Assembly (NCBI GenBank): GCA_029779645.1
Contig: JAKPAC010000005.1
Location: 1 to 64,000, forward strand
DNA: 64,000 nucleotides
Direction of reading: 5' to 3'
Source: Actinomycetes bacterium
Lineage (GTDB): Bacteria > Actinomycetota > Actinomycetes > Actinomycetales > Microbacteriaceae
In this document: piece after piece, positions 8,618 to 20,160 of the stretch
Numbering within the stretch: position 1 is the first letter of the stretch
Layout of the letters: every line of letters starts with the position of its first letter
The notes under the pieces: generated by a model
Databases searched by the model: none
What the model was told of the DNA's origin: nothing
Seen by the model: only the letters and a program-made list of their open reading frames with translations
Translations under genes and position numbers: made by a program

Positions 8618-9817
8618 GTGGCCGAGATCTCGGACGTCTTTTTCGTTGACGGCATGCGCACGCCCTTCGGGCGCGCCGGCGAAAAGGGCATGTACTGGAA
8701 CACCCGCGCGGATGACCTGGTCGTGAAGGCCATCATCGCCGTGCTTGAGCGCAATCCCGCGGTCCCGAAGGATCGCATCGACGAGGTCGCGGTCGCCGCC
8801 ACGACCCAGCAGGGCGACCAGGGCCTCACCCTCGGACGCACCACGGCGATTCTCGCGGGCCTCCCGCAGAGCGTGCCCGGCTTCGCGATCGACCGCATGT
8901 GCGCGGGCGCGATGACGAGCGTCACCACCCTTGGCAGCGGCATCGGCTTCGGCGCGTACGACCTCGCCCTCGCCGGCGGCGTCGAGCATATGGGCCGACA
9001 CCCCCTCGGCGCGGGCGCCGACCCGAACCCCCGGTTCCTCACCGAGAAGCTGGTCAGCCCGGACGCGCTCGACATGGGCGTGACGGCCGAGCGCCTGCAC
9101 GACCGCTTCCCCTCGCTCACCAAGGAGCGCGCCGACCGCTTCGGCATGCGCAGCCAGCACCGGACCCAGGCCGCCTACGAGGCCGGCAAGCTGCAGCCCG
9201 ACCTGGTGCCCGTCGCCGTCAAGGATGCGAGCGGGGCCTGGGGCATCGCGAACGACGACGAGGGCCGGCGCCCCGAGACCACGATGGAGGGACTCGCCAC
9301 GCTGCGCACCCCGTTCCGCCCGCACGGGCGCGTCACGGCCGGCACCGCCTCGCCCCTCACGGACGGCGCCACCATGAGCCTCCTCGCCGGCGGCGCCGCG
9401 GCCAAGGAGTTCGGCCTCAAGCCGAAGATGCGCATGGTCTCGTTCGCCTTCGCGGGCGTCGAGCCGGAGGTGATGGGCCTCGGGCCCGTCCCGGCCACCG
9501 AGAAGGCGCTGCGCAAGGCCGGCCTGCGCATCGGCGACATCGGCCTGTTCGAGATCAACGAGGCGTTCGCGGTGCAGGTGCTCGCGTTCCTCGAGCACTT
9601 CGGGATCGCCGACGACGACCCGCGGGTCAACCAATGGGGCGGCGCGATCGCGATCGGCCACCCCCTCGCGGCATCCGGCGTGCGCCTGATGATCCAGCTC
9701 GCGGCCCAGTTCGCCGAGCGCCCCGACGTGCGCTACGGCCTGACGACGATGTGCGTCGGCCTCGGCCAGGGCGGCTCGGTCATCTGGGAGAACCCGCACT
9801 ACGACGGAAAGAGGTAG
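8618..9817 (+). CDS. fadA: Acetyl-CoA acyltransferase (3-ketoacyl-CoA thiolase)
   Basis: A 399-residue thiolase that cleaves 3-ketoacyl-CoA to acetyl-CoA and a shortened acyl-CoA in beta-oxidation. Cys95 in DRMCAGAMTS is the acyl-accepting residue. The His and Cys of the C-terminal half appear in NEAFAVQ, GHPLAASGVR and CVGLGQGGSVIWE. GTG 8618 has GGAGG at the correct distance. Only 8 nt separate its stop from fadB, so the two subunits of the trifunctional-type complex are co-expressed. Confidence 0.94.
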   Translation: MAEISDVFFVDGMRTPFGRAGEKGMYWNTRADDLVVKAIIAVLERNPAVPKDRIDEVAVAATTQQGDQGLTLGRTTAILAGLPQSVPGFAIDRMCAGAMTSVTTLGSGIGFGAYDLALAGGVEHMGRHPLGAGADPNPRFLTEKLVSPDALDMGVTAERLHDRFPSLTKERADRFGMRSQHRTQAAYEAGKLQPDLVPVAVKDASGAWGIANDDEGRRPETTMEGLATLRTPFRPHGRVTAGTASPLTDGATMSLLAGGAAAKEFGLKPKMRMVSFAFAGVEPEVMGLGPVPATEKALRKAGLRIGDIGLFEINEAFAVQVLAFLEHFGIADDDPRVNQWGGAIAIGHPLAASGVRLMIQLAAQFAERPDVRYGLTTMCVGLGQGGSVIWENPHYDGKR

Positions 9818-9825
9818 GCACCGCC

Positions 9826-11976
9826 ATGACGAACTACGACGCCATCGACTTCAGCCCCCTCGCCGCACTCGGCGGCGACGACGAGGTCGTCACCCATTCC
9901 CTCGTCCGCGACGTCACGCTGCCGAGCGGCAGGGTGCTCGCCCTCATCACCCTCGACAACGGCCGCGACCACACGCGCCCGAACACGTTCGGCCCCGGAA
10001 CGCTCACCGAGCTCGACGGCGTGCTCGAGGCGCTGACCGCGCGCGCCGCCGCGGGCGAGATCCACGCCGTCGGCCTGACGGGCAAGCAGTACATCCTCGC
10101 CGCAGGCGCCGATCTCTCAGACGTCTCGCGCGTCCCCTCCCGCGCGGTGGCCAAGCTCGTCGCGCAGCAGGGGCACTTCGTCCTCGGCAAGCTCGGCGCG
10201 CTCGGCGTCCCGTCGTTCGCGTTCGTGAACGGCCTCGCCCTGGGCGGCGGCCTCGAGATCGCGCTGCACTCCACGTATCGAACTGTGGATGCCTCCGCCG
10301 CCGCGATCGCCCTCCCCGAGGTGTTCCTCGGCCTCATCCCCGGCTGGGGCGGCGCCTACCTGCTGCCGAACCTCATCGGCATCGAGAACGCGCTCGAGGT
10401 CATCGTCTCGAACCCGCTGCAGCAGAACCGCACGCTGCGGCCCGACAAGGCGTTCGAGCTCGGCATCATGGACGCGATCTTCCCCGCCTCGAACTACCTC
10501 GAGGACTCGCTGCGCTGGGCCGACGGCGTGCTCGGCGGCACCGTCAAGGTGACCCGCAAGAACGAGCCCGGCAAGATCGAGCGCCTCACCAAGTGGCCGA
10601 TCGCGATCAAGATGGCGCGCGGCATGCTGGAGAGCCGCATCGGCACCGTGCCGCGATCGCCGTACGTGGCGCTCGAGCTGCTGGAGGCCGCGCGCGGCGG
10701 CACGCCGGCGCAGGGCTTCGCGCGCGAGGACGACGCCCTGGCCGAGCTCATCGTCGGCGACCAGTTCGCGGCATCCATGTACGCCTTCGATCTCGTGCAG
10801 AAGCGCGCGAAGCGCCCCGTCGGCGCGCCCGACAAGAAGCTGGCCAAGCGGGTGACCAAGGTCGGGATCATCGGCGCCGGCCTCATGGCCAGCCAGTTCG
10901 CGCTGCTGTTCCTGCGCCGCCTGCAGGTGCCGGTGATCCTCACCGACCTCGACCAGGCGCACATCGACAAGGGCCTCGCGTACATCCGCGACGAGATCGG
11001 CAAGCTCGAGCGCAAGGGCCGGCTCGATGCCGACACCGCGAACAGGCTCCGCGCCCTGGTGCACGGCACGACCGACAAGCGCGAGTTCGCCGACTGCGAC
11101 TTCGTGATCGAGGCGGTGTTCGAGGAGGTCGGGGTCAAGCAGCAGGTGTTCGGCGAGATCGAGCCGATCATCGCCGAGGACGCGATCATGGCCACGAACA
11201 CCTCGTCGCTCTCGGTCGAGGAGATCGGCTCGAAGCTCGCGCACCCCGAGCGCCTCGTGGGCTTCCACTTCTTCAATCCGGTGGCCGTGATGCCGCTCAT
11301 CGAGATCGTGCGCACCTCGCGCAGCAGCGACGCGGCGCTGTCGACCGCGTTCGTCGTGGCCAAGAGTCTCGGCAAGAACGCCGTGCTGACGGCCGACGCG
11401 CCCGGCTTCGTCGTGAACCGGCTGCTCGCCAAGGTCATGGGCGAGGCCGCGCACGCGATCGACGTGGGCACGCCGCTGCTCGCCGTCGAGAAGGCGTACG
11501 CCCCGATCGGGCTGCCGATGACGCCGTTCCAGCTGATCGACCTGGTCGGCTGGAAGGTTGCCGCCCACGTGCAGGACACGATGGCGGCGAGCTTCCCGGA
11601 GCGGTTCTTCTCGTCGGAGAACTTCCATCGTCTCGCCGAGCTCGGCGGCGAGGTCGTGGAGAAGGACAAGGCGGGCCGCGTGACCGGCTGGAGCAAGCAG
11701 GCGCAGAAGGCGCTGAAGGTGGGCAAGAGCCCGCTGAGCGAGGCCGAGATCCTCCGCCGCGTGCAGGACGGCCTCGCGCAGGAGATCAGGATCATGCTCG
11801 ACGAGGGCGTGGTGCCCGAGGTCGAAGACATCGACCTGTGCCTGATCCTCGGCGCGGGCTGGCCGTTCATCGACGGCGGCGCCTCGCCCTACCTCGACCG
11901 CGAGGGCGCCTCTGAGCGGGTGTTCGGCGGCGCGTTCCACACGCCGCGGATCGCCGGGATCGAGTCGCGCGGCTGA
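9826..11976 (+). CDS. fadB: 3-hydroxyacyl-CoA dehydrogenase / enoyl-CoA hydratase
   Basis: A 716-residue two-enzyme protein for the hydration and oxidation steps of beta-oxidation. The crotonase domain (about residues 20-330) shows AAGADLSDVSRV and LGGGLEIALHSTYR, then EVFLGLIPGWGG. The NAD-binding domain (about 340-520) starts KVGIIGAGLMASQFALLF and continues NTSSLSV and GFHFFNPVAVMPLIEIV. Two C-terminal dehydrogenase domains follow. ATG 9826 is 8 nt after fadA, with AGAGG upstream; longer frames through fadA are spurious. A strong hairpin follows the stop. Confidence 0.94.
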   Translation: MTNYDAIDFSPLAALGGDDEVVTHSLVRDVTLPSGRVLALITLDNGRDHTRPNTFGPGTLTELDGVLEALTARAAAGEIHAVGLTGKQYILAAGADLSDVSRVPSRAVAKLVAQQGHFVLGKLGALGVPSFAFVNGLALGGGLEIALHSTYRTVDASAAAIALPEVFLGLIPGWGGAYLLPNLIGIENALEVIVSNPLQQNRTLRPDKAFELGIMDAIFPASNYLEDSLRWADGVLGGTVKVTRKNEPGKIERLTKWPIAIKMARGMLESRIGTVPRSPYVALELLEAARGGTPAQGFAREDDALAELIVGDQFAASMYAFDLVQKRAKRPVGAPDKKLAKRVTKVGIIGAGLMASQFALLFLRRLQVPVILTDLDQAHIDKGLAYIRDEIGKLERKGRLDADTANRLRALVHGTTDKREFADCDFVIEAVFEEVGVKQQVFGEIEPIIAEDAIMATNTSSLSVEEIGSKLAHPERLVGFHFFNPVAVMPLIEIVRTSRSSDAALSTAFVVAKSLGKNAVLTADAPGFVVNRLLAKVMGEAAHAIDVGTPLLAVEKAYAPIGLPMTPFQLIDLVGWKVAAHVQDTMAASFPERFFSSENFHRLAELGGEVVEKDKAGRVTGWSKQAQKALKVGKSPLSEAEILRRVQDGLAQEIRIMLDEGVVPEVEDIDLCLILGAGWPFIDGGASPYLDREGASERVFGGAFHTPRIAGIESRG

Positions 11977-11997
11977 GTCGCGCTGCGCGCCGACCAC

Positions 11998-12045
11998 ACG
12001 AAGCGCGCGCCGTGCCGGTGGATGCCGGCGCGGCGCGCGCTTCGT
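11998..12045. terminator. Bidirectional terminator between fadB and dxs
   Basis: Arms 11998-12018 and 12025-12045 pair over 21 positions with a single G-U-type mismatch and a 6-nt loop (TGGATG). It sits between the convergent fadB and dxs genes and could stop transcription from both sides. There is no long U-tract, as is common for actinobacterial hairpins. Confidence 0.75.
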
Positions 12046-12083
12046 CGTCGGGGCGGCCGACCTGCTCGGCCGGGCGGCCCTCG

Positions 12084-13991
12084 TCAGACCGCCGTCGGGC
12101 GCGCGATCGGAATGCGCGTGCCGCGGACCTGCCCGATGATGTCGTCGCTGATCTTCGCCGCGGTCAGCCCGGCGTCCTCGAGGATCTGCTCGCGGCTCGC
12201 GTGCTGGATGAAGTCGTCGGGCACGCCGAGCTCGTCGACGGCCGTGTCGACCCCGGCGTCGCGCAGCACCTGCCGCACGCTCGTGCCGATGCCGCCGACC
12301 CGGACGCCGTCCTCGAGGGTGATCACGAGGCGGTGCTCGGCCGCCAGCCGCACGACGCCCTGCTGCACGGGCACGGCCCAGCGCGGATCGACGACGGTCG
12401 CGCCGATGCCCGCCGCGCGCAGGCGCTCGGCGACGCCGAGCGCGAGGGCGGCCATCGGCCCGATCGCCACGAGCAGCACGTCCGGCGCCCCGCCGCGCGC
12501 GAGCAGCTCGACGCCGTCCTCCAGGCGCTCGATCGCGGGGATGTCGGCCCCGACCTCGCCCTTCGGGAAGCGCACGACGGTGGGCGCGTCCGACACAGCC
12601 ACCGCCTCGTCGAGCAGCTCCACGAGACGAGCGGCATCCCGCGGCGCCGCGATGCGGATGTGCGGGACGATCTGCAGCATGGCGAGGTCCCAGATGCCGT
12701 GATGGCTCGGGCCGTCGGGGCCGGTGACGCCGGCGCGGTCGAGCACGAACGTGACGCCCGCGCCGTGCAGGCCGACGTCCATCAGCACCTGGTCGAACGC
12801 GCGGTTCATGAAGGTGGCGTACATGGCGACGACCGGGTGCAGCCCACCGAAGGCCATGCCCGCCGCGGCCGTGACCGCGTGCTGCTCGGCGATGCCGACG
12901 TCGTACACGCGATCCGGGAAGCGCTCGGCGAAGCGCGCGAGACCGGTCGGCCGCAGCATGGCCGCGGTGATGGCGATCACGTCCTCGCGGCGCTCGCCCA
13001 CGCGGACGAGCTCCTCCGAGAACACGTCGGTCCACGCGAGCGCGGTGCTGTTCGACATCGCCGCACCCGTGTCGGGGTCGATCCGTCCCACCGCGTGGAA
13101 CTGGTCCTCCAGGTCGTCGAGCGCGGGCTGATAGCCGCGGCCCTTCTCGGTGATCGCGTGCACGATCACCGGCGCGCCGTAGCTCTTGGCCAGCTCGAGC
13201 GTCTCGATCATCGCCGCGAGGTCGTGCCCGTCGACGGGACCGAGGTATTTGATGTCGAGGTTCGAGTAGAGCGCCGCGTTGTTGGTCAGGCGCGAGAGGA
13301 AGCCGTGCGTGCCGCCGCGAAGCCCTCGGTACATGGCGCGACCGGCGGCGCCGAAGCGGCCGAACACGCGGCCGCTGCTGCGGTACATCGCGCGATAGCT
13401 CGGCGCGGTGCGGGCGCGATTGAGATAGCGCGCCATGCCGCCGATCGTCGGCGCATAGGAGCGCCCGTTGTCGTTGACGATGATCACGAGATTGCGCTCG
13501 TTGTCATCCGAGATGTTGTTCAGCGCCTCCCAGGTCATGCCGCCCGTGAGGGCGCCGTCGCCGACGACGGCGACGACGTGGCGGTCGGCCCGCCCCGTGC
13601 GGGTGAACGCCCGCGAGATGCCATCCGCCCAGCTCAGCGAGCTCGACGCGTGCGACGACTCGACCACGTCGTGGGGGCTTTCGGCCCGCTGCGGGTAGCC
13701 GGCCAGGCCCCCGCGCGAGCGCAGCCGTGAGAAGTCCTGACGACCGGTCAGCAGCTTGTGCACGTACGACTGGTGGCCGGTGTCGAAGATGAAGGGGTCG
13801 TCGGGCGAGGAGAAGACCCGATGCATCGCGATCGTCAGCTCGACGACGCCGAGGTTGGGCCCCAGGTGCCCGCCCGTGCGCGCGACGTTCTCCACCAGGA
13901 ACGCTCGGACCTCGTCGGCGAGCTGCTGCAGCTGCTCGATGCTGAGACCGTCAAGATCACGCGGACCCGCGATCGACGAAAGAATCGTCAT
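12084..13991 (-). CDS. dxs: 1-deoxy-D-xylulose-5-phosphate synthase
   Basis: A 635-residue thiamine-diphosphate transketolase-like enzyme that condenses pyruvate and glyceraldehyde 3-phosphate, the first step of the MEP isoprenoid route. The TPP motif VVGDGALTGGMTWEALNN, the SHASSSLSWADG segment, and EQHAVTAAAGMAFGGLHPVV in the pyrimidine-binding domain are intact. ATG 13991 has AAGGGG 6 nt upstream; the ATG at 14006 lacks a site. A TAAGAT -10 box (reverse complement of 14017-14022) lies just upstream. Confidence 0.95.
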   Translation of the reverse strand: MTILSSIAGPRDLDGLSIEQLQQLADEVRAFLVENVARTGGHLGPNLGVVELTIAMHRVFSSPDDPFIFDTGHQSYVHKLLTGRQDFSRLRSRGGLAGYPQRAESPHDVVESSHASSSLSWADGISRAFTRTGRADRHVVAVVGDGALTGGMTWEALNNISDDNERNLVIIVNDNGRSYAPTIGGMARYLNRARTAPSYRAMYRSSGRVFGRFGAAGRAMYRGLRGGTHGFLSRLTNNAALYSNLDIKYLGPVDGHDLAAMIETLELAKSYGAPVIVHAITEKGRGYQPALDDLEDQFHAVGRIDPDTGAAMSNSTALAWTDVFSEELVRVGERREDVIAITAAMLRPTGLARFAERFPDRVYDVGIAEQHAVTAAAGMAFGGLHPVVAMYATFMNRAFDQVLMDVGLHGAGVTFVLDRAGVTGPDGPSHHGIWDLAMLQIVPHIRIAAPRDAARLVELLDEAVAVSDAPTVVRFPKGEVGADIPAIERLEDGVELLARGGAPDVLLVAIGPMAALALGVAERLRAAGIGATVVDPRWAVPVQQGVVRLAAEHRLVITLEDGVRVGGIGTSVRQVLRDAGVDTAVDELGVPDDFIQHASREQILEDAGLTAAKISDDIIGQVRGTRIPIARPTAV

Positions 13992-14164
13992 CCGATCCCC
14001 TTCCAATCAAGTTTCAATCTTAGCCGCGCCCCGCTTCCGCCCCGCGTGTAACGAGCGCTGCGCCGAGGCGCGTGACGCCGATGCGGCGCGCCCGCTCGCG
14101 ATGCGGGGCGCGGATGCCGCGGCATGCGGCCTGCGCGGGACGAGGCATCCACGCCCCGCACACG

Positions 14165-14207
14165 CAGGTGGCCCCGCAGGCGCTGTGCGCGCCTGCGGGG
14201 CCACCTG
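14165..14207 (-). terminator. Terminator downstream of acnA
   Basis: Perfect 18-bp stem formed by 14165-14182 and 14190-14207 with a 7-nt loop (CTGTGCG). It begins 19 nt after the acnA stop codon on the same strand. The intervening 14007-14164 region carries the dxs promoter and no gene that I can see. Confidence 0.75.
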
Positions 14208-14225
14208 ATGTGATGCGCCGGGCTC

Positions 14226-17036
<2,811 letters not shown>

Positions 17037-17190
17037 TTGCTCAGTCTCCTTCTCAGCGGACACGAAGGTGACGATTCACCGCGCGGCGATCGACCCCGTC
17101 ATGCCCCATCTTTCTCCGAAGTCGACCTGGAGGCTAGCAAGGCATGCCTAACCGTCGAAGGGCGGCATCACGCCATCAACTTCGTCGTAA

Positions 17191-17214
17191 ATTTATCTTG
17201 ATGTCGAGATAAAT
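17191..17214. promoter_or_regulatory. Palindromic operator candidate upstream of acnA
   Basis: ATTTATCTTGA (17191-17201) and TCGAGATAAAT (17204-17214) are inverted repeats with one mismatch around a 2-bp centre. The AT-richness is striking in this high-GC sequence. It lies about 155 nt upstream of acnA and just after the 3' end of the DUF3159 gene, so acnA is the obvious target. The size and symmetry suit a winged-helix dimer such as a MarR-type regulator, but I cannot name the regulator. Confidence 0.55.
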
Positions 17215-17221
17215 AATACCA

Positions 17222-18082
17222 TCACGCCGCATCGCGACGCGGACCGACACGGAACACCGAGCGCGCCACGAGATAGCTCACGACCAGCGCGGGCGCGAAC
17301 AGGGGAATGCCCATCGCGAGCTTGACGTAGCCCAGCGCGATGACGTTGCCTGCGAAGTACAGCGGCAGCTGCACCGCGAGGCGCGCGAAGAAGAGCGCGG
17401 CCCACATCAGCGACAGCCACGCCGAGATCCTGCGCTGGCGCTTGTCGGCCCGCCAGCGCGTGCCGTTCTCGGTGAGGAAGCCCGCGATCAGGCCAACCAG
17501 CGGCCACCCCACGAGCACCGAGATGAGAAACGCGCTGCCATAGCCGATGTTGGTGAAGAAGCCGAGCACGTAGTTGTCTTCGCCCCGGCCGGTGAACAGC
17601 GCGAGCGCCGCCGCCAGCAGTGTGCCGACCAGGCCCGCGATCGCCGACGAGGGCGCCGAGCGGGCGACGAGCCGGGCCAGCGTGAACACGGCGGCGAGGC
17701 CGACCGAGAGCCCGAGCGAGAGCGGGAGGTTCGCCTCCCCGGACGCCGGCGAATAGGTGATCGTGTAGGTCACGACGAACACGAGGCTGGGGACGACGGC
17801 CTCGAGGATGCCGCGCACTCCCCCGATCGAGGCCCACACCATCTGCCCGGCATCCTGCTCGCCGGCCGGATCGATCCCGGCCCGGCGTGCGGCCTGGGCG
17901 AGGGCCTCGCCGAGCACCGCGGAGGCGGACGGCTCGGCGGCTGACGGCTCGGCGGCGGAATCCTCTGCAGCGGACGCGTCGGGGAATGCCTCGGCCCCGG
18001 GGGTCTCCGCACGCTCGCGGCCCGGCGCCCCCGGATCCCCGGGTTCCCCGTCGGGCCCGGGCGCCGACGAGTCGCGCGCCAT
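17222..18082 (-). CDS. DUF3159 domain-containing membrane protein
   Basis: A 286-residue protein with a low-complexity acidic N-terminus (SAAEPSAAEPSAS repeats, to about residue 55) and a DUF3159 core with several membrane helices from about residue 85. Function unknown. ATG 18082 shares its last base with the stop of the DUF3710 gene (TGATG), so the two are coupled in one operon with dut. The gene-order dut-DUF3710-DUF3159 is typical of actinobacteria. Confidence 0.82.
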   Translation of the reverse strand: MARDSSAPGPDGEPGDPGAPGRERAETPGAEAFPDASAAEDSAAEPSAAEPSASAVLGEALAQAARRAGIDPAGEQDAGQMVWASIGGVRGILEAVVPSLVFVVTYTITYSPASGEANLPLSLGLSVGLAAVFTLARLVARSAPSSAIAGLVGTLLAAALALFTGRGEDNYVLGFFTNIGYGSAFLISVLVGWPLVGLIAGFLTENGTRWRADKRQRRISAWLSLMWAALFFARLAVQLPLYFAGNVIALGYVKLAMGIPLFAPALVVSYLVARSVFRVGPRRDAA

Positions 18083-18714
18083 CAGCTCGCGGAGCCGGGC
18101 GAGGCCGGCATGCGAAGGGGGATGAGGTCGCGCGGCGGCATGGGCGAGCCGCCGCGAACGACGACGATCGAGCGGAACAGGTCTTCGACCTTGGCCGCGG
18201 CATCCGCATCGACCGTCGCCTCGCCGCCGATCACGCCGCGCAGGAACCAGCGAGGGCCGTCGACGCCGACGAAGCGCGCGAGCCTGGTGGCGGCCCCGCC
18301 CTCGGCGCCCGCGACGACGGGCACCTCGGCGAGCAGCTCGGGGCCGAAAGGACCCTCGCGCTCCTCGACCCGGCCGCCCTGCTGACGGACCTGGTCGCGA
18401 ATCTGGTCGCGGGTGTCGCTCCACAGCCCCGTCGATCGGGGCGCGGCGAACGCCTGCAGCTGCAGCGAGGACTCGGCATAGTCAAGGCCGACGGCGACGA
18501 TGCGCTTGGTCTGCTCCTCGACCTCGAGGCGCAGGTTCAGGCCCTCTCGGGGCAGGATCTTGATGCCGCCGAGGTCGATGTAGGGGCGGACCGGGTTGGC
18601 CTCGCTCTCGTCGAACGGCCCGGCGGTCGCTCGGTCGGCCGGGGCCGACTTCAGCTCGCGCCGGTCGGCCAGCTCGTCGGCGGACGCGTCATCCTGCGGG
18701 GTGTTGTCGGTCAT
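18082..18714 (-). CDS. DUF3710 domain-containing protein
   Basis: A 210-residue soluble protein of the DUF3710 family, unknown function. Recognisable stretches are YIDLGGIKILPREGLNLRLE, SSLQLQAFAAPRSTGLW, and GPRWFLRGVIGG. Its ATG overlaps the dut stop by 4 nt (ATGA), and its own stop overlaps the start of the DUF3159 gene. The position after dut suggests expression with nucleotide-pool housekeeping, but that does not define a role. Confidence 0.84.
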   Translation of the reverse strand: MTDNTPQDDASADELADRRELKSAPADRATAGPFDESEANPVRPYIDLGGIKILPREGLNLRLEVEEQTKRIVAVGLDYAESSLQLQAFAAPRSTGLWSDTRDQIRDQVRQQGGRVEEREGPFGPELLAEVPVVAGAEGGAATRLARFVGVDGPRWFLRGVIGGEATVDADAAAKVEDLFRSIVVVRGGSPMPPRDLIPLRMPASPGSAS

Positions 18715-19166
18715 CTGCCGCTCCTGTCGTCGTTCGAGTATCCAGTCGAGCCGAATCCGCCCTCGCCGCGCACGCTGCCGGGCAGCTCGTCGACGGGGAC
18801 GAAGCGCGCCCGGGTCACCGGCATCACGATCATCTGCGCGATGCGATCGCCGACCGCGATGTCGAAGGCCTGCTCTGCGTCGGTGTTGAGCAGCGTGACC
18901 TTGATCTCGCCGCGGTACCCGGCATCCACGGTGCCCGGCGAGTTCACGATCGTGATGCCGTGCTTGGTGGCCAGCCCGCTGCGCGGCACGACGAAGGCGG
19001 CGTAGCCGTCGGGCAGCGCGATGCGCACGCCCGTGCCGACCAGGGCGCGCTGCCCTGGCTCGAGGCGCAGCGACTCGGTCGACACGAGGTCGGCGCCGGC
19101 GTCGCCCGGATGGGCATAGCGTGGAGGCTGGGAGGCGATAATGGATACGTCAACGGATTCCGTCAC
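18711..19166 (-). CDS. dut: dUTP diphosphatase
   Basis: A 151-residue trimeric-type dUTPase that hydrolyses dUTP to dUMP and keeps uracil out of DNA. Five family motifs are present, including DAGADLVS, PRSGLATKHGI, NSPGTVDAGYRGEI, and the C-terminal arm RGEGGFGSTGY. The likely start is GTG 19166, which lies inside the first codons of the divergent DUF3093 gene, giving a 26-nt head-to-head overlap. No good ribosome-binding site precedes it, so it may be leaderless. Confidence 0.93.
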   Translation of the reverse strand: MTESVDVSIIASQPPRYAHPGDAGADLVSTESLRLEPGQRALVGTGVRIALPDGYAAFVVPRSGLATKHGITIVNSPGTVDAGYRGEIKVTLLNTDAEQAFDIAVGDRIAQMIVMPVTRARFVPVDELPGSVRGEGGFGSTGYSNDDRSGR

Positions 19167-19632
19167 GCAAACGAGGCTAATGCAGAAGTATCAAGAACGA
19201 CTCACCCCTTCGCTGTGGGCGTTCGGAGCTGCCACCGTGCTCGCGCCGATGGGTGCGCTCGTGCTCGCGCCGTTCGACAGCACGCTCGGGCTGATCGCCG
19301 GCACGGCCCTGGCGCTCGTGGTCATCATCGCCATGGCGACCTTCGCCCCGAAGGTCTCGGTGCAGGGCACCGTGCTGCGCGCGGGTCGCGCGCACATCGA
19401 CGCCGCATGGCTCGGCGCGCCCGAGCAGCTCACGGGCGAGGAGGCCCGCAACGCGCGCGGCGTCGGCCTCGACCACCGCGCCTGGCACCTGGTGCGCAGC
19501 GGCATCGACGGCGCGGTGCGCGTGCCGATCACGGATCCCGCCGACCCCGCCCCCTACTGGCTCATCTCGACACGCACGCCCGATCGGCTCGCGGCGGCCA
19601 TCCAGAACGCACGACGGGATGCCTCGAGCTGA
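19141..19632 (+). CDS. DUF3093 domain-containing membrane protein
   Basis: A 163-residue protein with two membrane helices (about residues 25-65) followed by a cytoplasmic domain; DUF3093, function unknown. ATG 19141 has GGGAGG 6 nt upstream, but this places the site inside the dut coding sequence and makes the two genes overlap at their 5' ends. ATG 19180 is an alternative without a ribosome-binding site. The stop codon is embedded in a terminator hairpin. Confidence 0.8.
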   Translation: MDTSTDSVTQTRLMQKYQERLTPSLWAFGAATVLAPMGALVLAPFDSTLGLIAGTALALVVIIAMATFAPKVSVQGTVLRAGRAHIDAAWLGAPEQLTGEEARNARGVGLDHRAWHLVRSGIDGAVRVPITDPADPAPYWLISTRTPDRLAAAIQNARRDASS

Positions 19633-19642
19633 GGCATCCCGT
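19614..19642 (+). terminator. Terminator overlapping the DUF3093 stop codon
   Basis: Arms 19614-19625 and 19631-19642 pair perfectly over 12 bp around a 5-nt loop (GAGCT). The TGA stop of the DUF3093 gene lies in the loop and right arm. The core GGATGCCTC...GAGGCATCC recurs in another terminator at 41508. Confidence 0.7.
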
Positions 19643-19674
19643 GCGTCTCCTGCCTGCGTGACCGGCGGTGTCGT

Positions 19675-19968
19675 CTACGCCGCGCATTCCTTGCAGATCG
19701 GTCCGAGCTTGCTCTCGTGATCGAACTGCATGCGGTGCTTCACCAGGAAGCACTCGACGCAGGTGAACTCGTCATCCTGCGGGGGCAGCACCACGACATC
19801 GAGCTCGAGGTCCGAGAGGTCGGCTCCCGGCAGCTCGAAGGCCGAGGGGTTGTCTGCGTCATCGACGTCAACGGCGCCGGACAGCTTGTCGGGAACCCGT
19901 TCCTTGAGCGCCTCGATCGACTCGCTGTCGTCTTCTGTCTTGCGGGGGGCGTCGTAATCCGTTGCCAT
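19675..19968 (-). CDS. DUF4193 family protein (small zinc-binding candidate)
   Basis: A 97-residue acidic protein of the actinobacterial DUF4193 family. The C-terminus carries two CxxC pairs, CVEC and CKEC, separated by about 20 residues, a probable zinc ribbon. The N-terminal half is rich in Asp and Glu. Function unknown. It is convergent with DUF3093 and divergent from sepH. Confidence 0.85.
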   Translation of the reverse strand: MATDYDAPRKTEDDSESIEALKERVPDKLSGAVDVDDADNPSAFELPGADLSDLELDVVVLPPQDDEFTCVECFLVKHRMQFDHESKLGPICKECAA

Positions 19969-20160
19969 GCGTGCCAGTCACATCCTTGCTTTTTCCGAGA
20001 TTCGGCGGGCACAGTTTGCCTCACCTTGTCGCATTTCGCAAATGGGCCACGATTGTGAGCTCGGAGACGGAAACAGGCGGCGCGCCTATTCAATTCCCGA
20101 GTGTCTGCTGGGTGCGTGGCACCATGTCAGAACGGAAAGCGATGCGGGAGGCGTTCTGTC

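Noticed and set aside
10117..13035. A 972-codon minus-strand frame across fadB and into dxs
   Set aside because: It is antisense to fadB and out of frame with dxs, Arg/Ala-rich without domains; a by-product of GC-rich third positions.
20128..20158. 7-bp inverted repeat (CAGAACG/CGTTCTG) around the sepH ribosome-binding site
   Set aside because: Short arms with a 17-nt loop; not enough to claim a riboswitch or thermosensor.
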